This document shows, piece after piece, positions 29,761 through 39,700 of a stretch of 64,000 bases of DNA. The stretch is from Akanthomyces muscarius (Eukaryota; Ascomycota; Sordariomycetes; Hypocreales; Cordycipitaceae), in the NCBI RefSeq assembly GCF_028009165.1, contig NC_079243.1, positions 2,108,001 to 2,172,000 on the forward strand, in the 5' to 3' direction. The translations under genes were made by a program, and so were the position numbers. Below the pieces are notes generated by a model. It saw nothing but the letters and a program-made list of their open reading frames with translations. It was not told the DNA's origin and searched no databases. The stretch's first letter is position 1. Every line of letters starts with the position of its first letter.

Positions 29761-32487
29761 ATGGCTACCATCTTCAACGGCTTGGCAGGCTTCTTCGGTA
29801 GACGTGCGGGAGCCGCCGAGACAACCACCGATAGTGCTCACTCCGACACCAATGAGGAGCAACCCTCAAGCCCGGCCCAGAGCGTGCCCGAACAAGACCT
29901 GGCCCCGGTCCAGCACTCGCGACGTTCATCCAGCGCCGAACACAGCAGTGCCTGGGGACCAATCCCCCCGACCAGAAGTCCGACACGACCGACCGAGGAC
30001 ACACGAGGACTGCCGCCGTCGTACCGCTCTGGAGACTACTTCAGTCAACTACCAGTAGACGAGAGCGACGACGGTCGGCTCCCCGAGGGCCTGACACCCT
30101 TCGAGCAGCGCTGCAGCGTGCTGCTCATGCACAGGAACTCGCTTCCGGAGCACCGTTTCACGGCCGAGGTGGAGCATGAAAAGACCAGGCTCGCGGAGAA
30201 GTGGGCGGCCTGCAACCTGAAGAGGGAATACTGGCTCGAGGGACAGCCGCTCGCAGAGCTCGCCACGGGGATTGTCCAGCATCGCTGGAAGGAACAGGGT
30301 ATCGCCAACATTGAGTGGTTCTTTAGCCCTCGAGCTAGCCATCGCGACGTCTGGAAGCATGAGAAGGTTGGAGACGACGACGTGCCAGAATGGGTTCGCG
30401 AGATGGACACTACCAGGCCATTCTTCCAGTTCATGCACGAAGTGGCAGTCGAGCGCGATCATCTCGAGTTCCTCGCCTACCCGCCACTGCTGACACCAAA
30501 TCTCCTAACCTGTGCTCCGCGGGAGAATCGCGAGCCAACACCAGACGATCTGCACACGACGGCCTATTACAACGTGCGGTACGAGCAGTGGGTGGCTCGC
30601 GGCATTTGGGACTACAGCTGGGGTGCTCTGCCGGGCATGTTTTGGAGGCACGAGATGGACATCCGCGTGCTCTTCCAGGAACACTTTGACTCTACGGAGG
30701 GCATCCCGGACTCATACCTGGAGAGGCCCGTGACGGATAAGCTATCTTTTCGAGGCCGGAGGATCGACACGCTGCGTCACTTCCCAGAGGTCGTTGTACA
30801 CACCCTGCGGGACTGGGCCAAAAACAATCCCCCAAGCCCAACGATCCAAGAAACCCCGTACTTTGATGACAATTCTCCGTCGCCGGCACCAAGGAGGGCT
30901 GTGGGCAGATCTGGTGCTCCGGCTGAGTCGCTCTTCGCGGAACCCAATTCGCGCCACTCACAACACGTCGGCGTTGTGCCCGCAGCGCGACCGAGCGAGC
31001 CTTTGCGCGGTCGCGGCCATGGCGAAGAGCAACGAGCCTGGCCGGAAGACAGCCTGTTTGGAGGCGCGCCGAGAACTAGCTTGTTTGGAGGCGCTCCTGA
31101 GCCAGCTCAGAGGCTATTAGGTAGCACCCATTCCCACAGACCACATGCCTTGCCGAAGAGTGGACCGTTCAGAGTCCCTCTTGGGCCAAGACAGAGTGCA
31201 TTCAGTCACCTCCAGGTCGAAGGGCGACGAGCTTCGCCCGAAGGCAGCTTGTTTGGAGGCGCCCCGAGAACTAGCTTGTTTGAAAGCGCTCTTGGGCCAG
31301 GCCAGGGACCCTTCGGTCCCTCCGAAGTCGAAAACCAGCGAGCTTCATCACCAGTTCGTGGCTTACTTAACATCACTCCTGAGCCAGGCCAGGGACCCTT
31401 CGGCCCCGCCCAAGTCGAAAGCCAACGAGCTTCGCGACCAGATGGCGGCTTGTTTGGCCGTACTGCTGATCCAGGCCAGGGACTCTTCGGTCCCGCTCAG
31501 GTCGAAGAGCAGCGAGCCTTGCCAGTAGGTAGCTTGTTTGGCGGCACTGCGAACGCAGGACAGGGGCTTTTCGGTCGCGTCCAGTCGGAAAACCAACAAG
31601 ACTTGCCGCCAGATGGCAGCTTGCTCAGGCCATTCCCGCCAGTGCATGGCCCGCCCAGAGAAGCCGCTGAGCCGAGACAGGGACCGTCGACCGGAGACGG
31701 CGTGACAAGGCAGGCTCAGCCGGGCCCTTCAGCTCAGCGAGCGCCCTCTTCGAGCTTGTTTAGCGGGTGGTGCGGGCAAAAGGCGTCCATTCGCGAGGAG
31801 TCAGTAGCTTCGGAAGAGACGTGGTCGTCTGCATACGGTGACGAGAACGAGGAAGATGCCCTCGAGGCCATCCACAGGCAGTTCCAAGCCCTGCAGCGCT
31901 CTACGGAGCAAGTGCTAGATGCACACCGGTCACTCGCTGCTCAGCTGTCGAACAGCATGCAGCAGCGGCCCTCTGCTCGACGAGAGCCCACCAGAGGACT
32001 CTTTTCCGGGGAGACGCATCAGCGTCGCGTGCTCGGTCCCCTGCCTTCGTCGCAGAGAGTGTCCAAAAAGACCTCGAGAAAGACGTCAGTGGTGCGCTCG
32101 GTCGAGTCGTCTGGGTCCCGTGCAGCGTCGGTGTCCTCGGCGGCCACCACGGTCATTTGGAATCCTTTGCACGCGCCATCTCAAGCCGAGCCTGGAAATT
32201 CCGCGGCCGCAGCAGGCAGCAGCAGTCACGAAGCAAGCACAAGCTTCGCGGCCAGGGAGAACAGCCCCCGGGATGGTGGCTTCGTGACCAGTGACGACGA
32301 CATGCCTCGGGGTCAGGACTTCGTTATCAGGGAAGACACCCAGGATGTCGAGGAAGATACGTCGATGGAAGAGCCCAGCACAGAACCGACTCCTCGGTCC
32401 AGGGCCAAACGGCGACGCCGGGATTCCGCAGAGCGAAAAGCTTTGCAACCTCTTCGCAGAAGCAAGAGGAGAACTGGAACCCGGTAG
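29761..32487 (+). CDS. Unknown FG-repeat protein with coiled coil and nuclear-type tail, 908 aa
   Basis: Single exon, 908 aa, family not recognised. Residues 1-100 are disordered, Ser/Pro-rich, and open with FFGRR. Residues about 110-350 form an aromatic-rich, probably helical region with many Trp, Phe, Arg and Glu. Residues about 431-625 are imperfect tandem repeats of 28-29 residues bearing nine FG dipeptides as SLFGG, PFGP, GLFGR and LFGP, resembling nucleoporin FG repeats. A probable coiled coil follows (ALEAIHRQFQALQRSTEQV, about 700-735), then a Ser/Ala-rich stretch and an acidic patch. The end is basic (AKRRRRD and RRSKRRTGTR), a likely bipartite nuclear signal. The layout suggests a nuclear or nuclear-pore-associated scaffold or a phase-separating protein. 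It does not match any standard nucleoporin I know in domain order. Confidence 0.8.
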   Translation: MATIFNGLAGFFGRRAGAAETTTDSAHSDTNEEQPSSPAQSVPEQDLAPVQHSRRSSSAEHSSAWGPIPPTRSPTRPTEDTRGLPPSYRSGDYFSQLPVDESDDGRLPEGLTPFEQRCSVLLMHRNSLPEHRFTAEVEHEKTRLAEKWAACNLKREYWLEGQPLAELATGIVQHRWKEQGIANIEWFFSPRASHRDVWKHEKVGDDDVPEWVREMDTTRPFFQFMHEVAVERDHLEFLAYPPLLTPNLLTCAPRENREPTPDDLHTTAYYNVRYEQWVARGIWDYSWGALPGMFWRHEMDIRVLFQEHFDSTEGIPDSYLERPVTDKLSFRGRRIDTLRHFPEVVVHTLRDWAKNNPPSPTIQETPYFDDNSPSPAPRRAVGRSGAPAESLFAEPNSRHSQHVGVVPAARPSEPLRGRGHGEEQRAWPEDSLFGGAPRTSLFGGAPEPAQRLLGSTHSHRPHALPKSGPFRVPLGPRQSAFSHLQVEGRRASPEGSLFGGAPRTSLFESALGPGQGPFGPSEVENQRASSPVRGLLNITPEPGQGPFGPAQVESQRASRPDGGLFGRTADPGQGLFGPAQVEEQRALPVGSLFGGTANAGQGLFGRVQSENQQDLPPDGSLLRPFPPVHGPPREAAEPRQGPSTGDGVTRQAQPGPSAQRAPSSSLFSGWCGQKASIREESVASEETWSSAYGDENEEDALEAIHRQFQALQRSTEQVLDAHRSLAAQLSNSMQQRPSARREPTRGLFSGETHQRRVLGPLPSSQRVSKKTSRKTSVVRSVESSGSRAASVSSAATTVIWNPLHAPSQAEPGNSAAAAGSSSHEASTSFAARENSPRDGGFVTSDDDMPRGQDFVIREDTQDVEEDTSMEEPSTEPTPRSRAKRRRRDSAERKALQPLRRSKRRTGTR
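31051..31640 (+). repeat. In-frame tandem repeats (about 84-87 bp) encoding FG motifs
   Basis: The units encode SLFGG/GLFGR, then GPGQGPFGP or GQGLFGP, then a QVExQRA stretch. The best-kept neighbouring copies start near 31288, 31363, 31450 and 31534. The word CCAGGCCAGGGACCCTTCGG recurs, which indicates recent DNA-level duplication rather than only protein-level convergence. Confidence 0.8.
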
Positions 32488-33410
32488 TATACAGCATCTG
32501 CTTTTGGTTCGTCTTTTTTTTCAAAACTGCATTGCGAGCGTTGTGTGGAATTAGTGTTATGATGCCGACATGTCGGCTTTGGGCGCACATGTACTAAAAA
32601 AAAAGGAATTAATATGGCGTTGAAAGGAGGATGGACTGAATGAAATCATGCTTGCCTATTTTGAGGAATCTTCTGGGTTGGTTCCTCTCGAACTTATGAT
32701 GCATTTGTGAATGTCGTGCAGAGCAAGACGCGTACTCTGCGTGCCGCCTTAAGTAGACTCAAGCATCTATACGTAGAGACGCTTGTATGGTCTAGAGTGA
32801 CGGAGATAAAATAGCACAAAAGAGAATCGAAACTTAGGCTACACGGCGCTTTACTTGGCTGGATCGATGCCTGGGTTTTCTGTGGCGGTCGCGCTCACTC
32901 GCGGGCGTGCTGTTGTACGTGGAACTTGATAGAAGGGCCAATTGAGCTTGGAAGTAGGGCAATAAATTCGGAGATGCTGGCCCGCAAGCCACATCGATGA
33001 GCGAACCGCGATGTTGATGGAAGTGAGGCGTGTCCGTCGCAAGTCTGAACTGAGAAATCGGCCTAGTGTAGCCTGGACGTTTTCGTCCGCATTTTCGACG
33101 GCATCGAATTTCTCTTTTTGGAGGTGAGGAAAAAAGCCCAGGGTCTGAATTATTTTCCACGCAAACTACAAAAAAAATTACCTCAATTAGAGAACTTCTG
33201 TCCCAAGCTAGAAACGCTTCTACCATACAAGGCACTTTCCTCGGGACCTGCGTCATTGGCAGACCCTCATTTGACTAAGCTCCAGTTTGCCCCCGGCGAA
33301 GAGTCATCGTCGCAAACTATTTTTCTACTACAAGAGACGACACCACTCTTCCGCTCGCGGCGAGTGCAGCTGCAAAGCAATCACAAAGACCATAGGCACC
33401 AACAGGCAAT
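32488..33410. other. Intergenic with a diverged gene fragment
   Basis: No intact gene supported. A minus-strand segment around 32.88-32.97 kb resembles part of the 81-aa gene at 1516-1827 and is listed separately. The right half is the promoter and leader of the Vms1 gene. Confidence 0.45.
32880..32965 (-). pseudogene. Possible diverged or decayed copy of the 81-aa peptide gene
   Basis: On the minus strand, the 13-base word TCCACGTACAACA at 32911-32923 is identical to the part of the 81-aa gene coding STYN. It continues in the same frame as STYNSTPASERDRHRK, against STYNTPESEAARRK in the intact gene. A CTCAATTG word 5' of it matches the KSQL codons. Between the two words the copy is shorter by 18 nt. 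The match fades on both sides and no complete reading frame with a start was found. It may be a decayed duplicate, or a paralogous exon whose other exons I cannot see. Confidence 0.35.
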
Positions 33411-35413
33411 ATGGCGCCTCAACCCGATGATTACACCGGTCGCCCGCTGTACGGTACGCTCGCAGTCGCAAAATACCACCCCGCCAAACGCGCCCGTGGC
33501 AGCTAACCAGCATCGCAGCCTACGATCTTCCTCCACAGCTCCTCGGCTCGATAACGCTCAAACCCAATGTCGAGGCTGCCGTGCCTGCCCCATCTCTCGA
33601 TTCAGACCGGCCGAGCTCGCCGAGCACGAAAAGCACCGATTCTGCGACCACCGATGCAAGCCTCGTCGGATCGCAGTCTTGTTCGCTGTGCGGCCAGACA
33701 TTTACCAATGTCCTGGACCAGCGCGGACACCTGAAATCCGACCTGCACCACTACAACCTCAAGCAGAAGCTGCGCGGCAAGACCCCGGTCTCGGAGACGG
33801 AGTTTGAGAAGCTAGTCGAGGACCTAGACGAGTCGCTGTCTGGCTCTGATTCGGACGATGACGAAGAGGAAGAAGACGATGCGAACGATACTACGCTGAC
33901 TGCGCTCCTGAAGCGACAGGCCAAGATTGCGGATAAGAATGCCGCCGCAAACGACGAGGACGGCGAAACAAAGGTGCAACGGCCCGTAAAGACGCCGCTG
34001 CTCTGGTTCAGCTCGCCACTGCTTCCCAAGAACCACTTCTTTGGGATGTACCGCGCACTTTTTACGAATGAACAACAAAAGAATGCCGACTTCGCTGAGG
34101 AGTTACGCAAAAAGCAACTGGATCCCGTTGCAATCCCTCACCCGGCCAAGGATGGCACACTGGCACCGATTGCCTACAAAGGACCTCATATCTTTATGTG
34201 TATGATTGGAGGCGGCCACTTTGCTGCCATGGTGGTGTCCCTTGCACCGCGCCAGAGCAAGCACAACGCGCCCATGAATCGTGAGGCGACGGTGCTGGCA
34301 CACAAAACTTTCCACAGATACACAACGCGACGGAAGCAGGGTGGCTCGCAGTCGGCAAACGACAGCGCCAAGGGTGCAGCGCACTCTGCGGGCTCAACGC
34401 TGAGACGATACAACGAGCAGGCGCTGGTGGAGGATGTCCGGGAGCTGCTTCGTGACTGGAAGGCCTTGCTGGATACGTCGGAGCTCCTGTTTGTTCGGGC
34501 GACTGGCATCACAAATAGAAAGACGCTGTATGGGCCTTACGACAATCAAGTTCTACGACATACCGATCCAAGAATACGAGGTTTCCCGTTCAACACACGC
34601 CGGCCGACACAGAAGGAGCTAATGCGATGCTTCATCGAGCTGACGAGGCTCAAGGTCCGCGAAATCGATCCTGCCAGCGACACCAAGCCCGAAAAAACGC
34701 CAGTCCCTTCGATACCAGCAGCACCGAAGAAGCCAAAGCTTACCGAAGAGGAGCAAAATGCCCTGCTACACACCACCCAGCTGCAAGCCTTTATTCGACG
34801 CTCCAAACTGCCCGCCCTCCTGTCTTACCTCACCAGCAACAAGCTGTCGGCCGACTTTGAGTTCCAGCCTCCCGAGTCGCACCACCACTCGCCGCGGCTA
34901 CTGCACCTCGCGGCGTCGCAAAACTCTGCGCCCCTGGTTCAGGGCCTCCTGACGCGCGGCGGCGCCAGCCCGCTGCTCCAAAACGCCGACGGCAAGACAT
35001 CCTTTGAGCTGACGGGCGACCGTGCAACGCGCGACGCCTTTCGCGTGGCGCGCGCCGAGCTGGGAGAGGCCAAATGGGACTGGGAGGCGGCGCGCGTGCC
35101 CGCGGCCATGAGCAAGGCCGAGGCGGACCAGCGCAGCCGGCGCGAGCAGGAGGAAGCCGACGCAAGGGAGGCGGAGCGGCGCCGCGCCGAGGAGGAGAGG
35201 CTCAAGACAGAAGGGCCCAAGATCCCAGAGCCGAGGAGACAGGGTGGAAGGGGACAGGTGCTGGGCAGCGCTGCCGCGCCGCCGCCCAAGACGGCGCAGC
35301 AGCTGCGCGAGGAGGAGGCCAGAGGGATGACGCCGGAAATGAGGCTGCGGTTGGACCGCGAAAGGAGAGCGCGTGCGGCCGAGGAGCGACTGAAGAGGCT
35401 CCAGGGCAAGTAA
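33411..35413 (+). CDS. VMS1: Vms1/ANKZF1-family peptidyl-tRNA hydrolase of ribosome quality control
   Basis: Exon 1 (33411-33453) and exon 2 (33519-35413) are joined across a 65-nt intron, giving 645 aa. Splicing yields RPLYAYDLPPQLL, as expected at a Vms1 N-terminus. A C2H2 finger (CSLCGQTF...HLKSDLHH) comes next, then an acidic Ser/Asp/Glu stretch. The VLRF1 release-factor-like domain follows, with RRKQGGSQS; Gln292 of GGSQ is the presumed catalytic residue. Ankyrin-like repeats lie near residues 440-500, and the tail is Glu/Arg-rich and helical. The extreme C-terminus fits RX5AAX2R, the VCP-interacting motif that recruits Cdc48. The protein releases stalled nascent chains from 60S-bound peptidyl-tRNA and protects mitochondria. 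All key motifs are intact. Confidence 0.95.
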
Positions 35414-36274
35414 TTTGATTCATCAGCGGAATTGCGTTAGTGACCTGCCATCCTGGCATTCTGGCGTCCCGGCACTCCTTTTCGGTCGCCCAAAAATAGA
35501 TTCAAGATCTACAGCATCCCAATAAAAACATGGGCATCATGGGACAGCCTGGCAGAGCAGATATCGACATGATGAATAATGCTGAAGAATAAAAAAATAA
35601 ATGGGAAAGTCAGGTCATTTATCGTTTGTGCATGTCCGAGCCACAGATCACGTCTATACGACGCAACTTGTTCGCTTGCGGTTGGTGAACGGTGGCAGCG
35701 CGCGCGCGCCCAAAGCGGGCGTGCCTAAGCGGAGATTGGGGAACCGCGGTGCATTGACGTCAAGTCAAGTGCAGAGTTGTCCGATAATTATCGCCGCCTC
35801 AAATTCCGATGGAAGTGGTTCGGGTTACTACTTTTGGCGAAGCAAGAATCCATCACCTCTTGGCGCGTAGGTCCATGCCCAACATGAGGAAGCGCGTCGG
35901 GAATAGGTGGACGGGAGCTTGGTATGGAGGTGGTGGCAGATACCCCCGGCCGGGTTCATCGGCCAACGTATTTCCGGTCTGCGTGTTTGTTCATGTCTTG
36001 CCATCAGCGCACGTTCTACCAGTCTATTTATTTTTGCATCTAATTTAATTTTTTCATCAGACAAAATTTTGCGGCGCATGCATGGTATACAGTCCCTCGC
36101 GCTGTCTTCAACGGAAAGCGTGTCATCGGTTGTATTCGATATGTTGAATATCGGTCTAAAATCTGTGCATATCCAAGGTTCTACAAAAACGCGCAGCTTC
36201 AAGCCTAACAACTCCTTCCAACTTGGCAGAGTAGCATGGCAAACGCCTCAAAAGCTGTGTTCACCTCTCCCAGT
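35414..36274. other. Intergenic between convergent genes, no gene seen
   Basis: About 860 nt between the ends of the plus-strand Vms1 gene and the minus-strand GDKA-repeat gene. Short frames only. Confidence 0.5.
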
Positions 36275-36755
36275 CTAGGCGGCAGGCTTGTCCTTGTCGC
36301 CGCCCTTTTCCGCAGTTTCATTCCCGGCCTTGTCTCCGGCCTTGTCTCCAGCCTTATCTCCAGCCTTATCTCCGGCCTTGTTTCCGCCGGCGCCGCCTGT
36401 CATGACCTCGAAGATGGTCTTGTGCGCCTGCCGGTGCGTCTCGCGCACCGCGTTGTTGTCGGCCGCCGGGATGGGTTCCAAGGCCGACGGCGGGTTGGTG
36501 GTGTACTTGGCGTGGTCTTTGAGGATGTCGCCGATGCCACCACCGGCACGCGCCTGCAGCTGTGCAGTGCTGTCTACTGATGCAAATGGAAAGAAAAGAG
36601 ATTAGAAATGTGTTTTTTTTTGGCGTCTAGTGAAGAGGACTCTTTCCTCTTCTTCCTAGGGTGGGGGAATGCATACCTTCAACGACCGGCAGCGCGATCG
36701 CGTTGACGACAAGGTGCGCCGCAATGTAGAAAAAGGTGGTGTACGAGAGGTTCAT
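36275..36755 (-). CDS. Small secreted protein with GDKA repeats, 126 aa
   Basis: Two exons, 36677-36755 and 36275-36576, flank a 100-nt intron (GTATGC...ATCAG), giving 126 aa. The start is the Met of MNLSYTTFFYIAAHLVVNAI, a good signal peptide ending near ALP; upstream Met codons in the same frame would bury it. The mature part has GGGIGDILKDHAKYTTNPPS and a charged helical segment (NNAVRETHRQAHKTIFEVM). It then carries five copies of the four-residue unit AGDK and a Lys/Asp-rich end. It has no cysteines, so it is not a typical disulfide-rich effector. Function is unknown. A secreted or wall-associated protein is the most direct reading, and a signal anchor is possible. Confidence 0.7.
36325..36384 (-). 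repeat. 12-bp tandem repeats encoding AGDK
   Basis: Five consecutive 12-bp units in frame within the small secreted protein gene, differing only at a few third positions. Copy number is likely variable between strains. Confidence 0.8.
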
Positions 36756-39700
36756 AGTGCAGGGTATTGTATCGTGAGTTGATATGGTGTAGTGTTCGTT
36801 CTTGTTCGAGTAAAGATGATTCTGTCCGAGGATAGTTGAGAATCTTGCGGCGTTGCTCGCCATATTTATATCTGTCGTTGCATGTCATCAGCACTCAACA
36901 GGGACATCTTTCTGCTCCTAGATAGCCCTGTTCATGTTCCATCACTGAAACATCTTCAGTTGCTCCCTGCATTATTTCTCCAGCTTCACATCTATGAAAA
37001 TGGTATCTGAGACCAGGTCGCCATGTCTGCATGCCTCCTGACGAAGGCACCCGTACCTCGTTTGCACGCACTTGATCGGTCTTGAAACGCTTTCAAGGCT
37101 GTGATATAGTCATGTTTGGAACAATTCAAACGTTGAACCCATATCTATATACATGGATCATGAAAAGGCCGTCGGGGCTGATGAGATGTGTTTACACTGG
37201 ATCAGTGGCTGATGACCCGAGCATGCCCGATTACGCGAGCATCCCGACTATAGCGAGACATGTGTGTCTGACAACGTCCGAGATCCGGCGCATCAATTCG
37301 AAGACAATTATGCATGAAAGGTAGCATTTTGTATTTTTAGCGTGGCTAATGCAGCTACTGTATTCGGGATGGTTATCAGATGAAATGCTAGACGCCAAGA
37401 AGCGGCCATGCTGGTGTTTGGTCGTTGATGCCCGTGTTCAGACACATGTCCCAGCCCTGATCCTCAGGCTTGGGTTTGAAAATTGCAGATCCAAACACAA
37501 ATATCAGAAACGTATAGAAAAAGAATACAAGTGAGAAATGTTTACATGTTGTGGGTTTCGCGAAACCGGTCTTCGCAACCGAGCAACAAACTTTTTGATG
37601 CTTGGGACTAGTTGCAACCGTTCTTATCAGTGCTCCAGGACACAGGCGGCGGTACCGGGCAGCTACAGCTATTTGTTACCCTACAATTTGAACCTAAAGG
37701 CAAGATTTCAAAACAAGTCATGATTTGCTTTGTGTCGACACTTGCGCGCAGTAATTGAGCCTACGAAAACCAAATCGCCGTTGCCATGGTGTGCTACCCT
37801 GGATACTGTTTACATGGGCGCCTCCCCCCCGCTGTCGCGCGCACAATCAGTGGCGCGCTGAAGAGATCAAATCTGGGGAGCAGAGACATGGCTCACCGAG
37901 ACCAAAACGCACAGATATTCTTGCTACCCCGCTGCCGTATTCATCTAATTGCAAAATCGCTTAGGCCTCTCGCGTCGAACGAGTGTGTGCGCAGGCTGTG
38001 CGCCAATTGAGCAAAATAGCTGACAACGGATAGTTGAGATGGCTTCGCCTGTCAACATTGCATGTGGGATGCCAAGCTGCTTTCTCCACGATAGCCTGCG
38101 CAAACAAAAGCTACTTGAGCAAGAAAAAACAAAGTTTTCTCCAACAGGTTCACGAAGCGCCTCCCATTGAAGTCGTGGACATTGCATCTCGCCTGGACTG
38201 GCCAATGGGTGCGCTGTGGCGCTGTGCCTGGAAGCTTAAACAGTAGAGCATGATGATCATGCAATTTCCCCCCACGCCACGCACAATAATCACTTCACAA
38301 AGGCAGCTAGCTTGGCACCCTGTGGCCGACAATACCGGAGTGGCTGGAACAAGGAAAAAGAAAAATTTGCACTGGCCGGTGGAAAAAGTAAACAGCACTC
38401 GAAATGGCAGTAGCCGCGATCTGTCGCCGATTACATAGCCACCTCCGTGAGCAGAAAAATACGAGCGTGATATCCCGTCGAGGGCTGCAACGTCTCAGGT
38501 TTTGGCCGCATGATGGTGCGCCCCAGAATAGCTAGGCAAAAAAGCTGGCGCGCAAAGAACCCGATCAGCAAAAACGGGTTGCGCTCTGCAACCGGCGCAA
38601 GGGGACACCGAGGGGGCAGCAGGAAACTTGTCGCTTTCCCCGCAAAGTCAGCCAGGGAACAGGAATAGAAAATAGAAGAAACCAAAAAAAGCCATGTTGG
38701 AAAAGACTCTCCTACCCCGGCACCTAGAACTCCCGGGAGAACATGGCTACGGTACCGCGCCACGGGCTGAACAGTTGGCTCGCGCTCCGTGTAAGTCGCT
38801 GGCCCGAGTAGGAAATAGATGAATTGTGGGACTCAGGGGTCGCCTCGGAGGGGGCCGTGCTAAGGCAAGAGAGAGTGTGGTGTGCTGCGCTGCTAACTTA
38901 GTTAGTTACTGGTAAAAGCGAGTCCAGTGACAGCTGCGAGGCCCGGATCGGAGTGTTTCAAATCGAGCCCAGAATGTTGCCCTATGCCACTTTGGAGTGA
39001 GAAGGCTGCAGACGCCACCGTTGTGTCCTGTGCGACCGAACTGGCTGTCCCCCCCTCTCCATCCCATGCCATTTTTGTTACTATGAATACACCAGACCTC
39101 ACCGGAACACGAAACACGCCACCATTGGATGGGGAAGTCCCTTGGCTGACTCGACGATGGGCGCCATGGCTCGACCCGCGAACAGGATAGGGCAGTACCA
39201 GTAAGTTATCCGTACTGTCGGAGCCTTCTCGCCTGGTGCAGATTTGTTTCTGAAGTAGTAAGCCACGCTAAGAAACCGTCGGGCCCGTTCGTTGTAGCAA
39301 GCGTCTTGATTGCCGAGGCTTCACCACCGAAATCGTAATACGTTGACTTTGCTGCATTTGTATTACCATGGTTTGCCAGTTATCAAACTTCGACACATCA
39401 GCTCACAATCATGCAAATGCAGGGAATAGGGGATGTGATCAAATATGATCGCTGCGGATATCAGAAAATCTCTCATCGCGTTCGTTGCTTCAATATACCC
39501 AAGGGTTGCACATAACAGGCGGCGGCGCAGTCGTGATTGCATAAAGCCATAAATAACCACAAGGCGTAGTGAGCAATTAATTTGTCTCGGCAAAGGAGAA
39601 GAACTGACAGGACGATCGATCTCAGTAATTACGGTCAATCAGAGTCGAGATTGCTCGGTCTGCTTCCATTAAAAAAGTTCCGCGCAGCCTTGCCGCAGTT

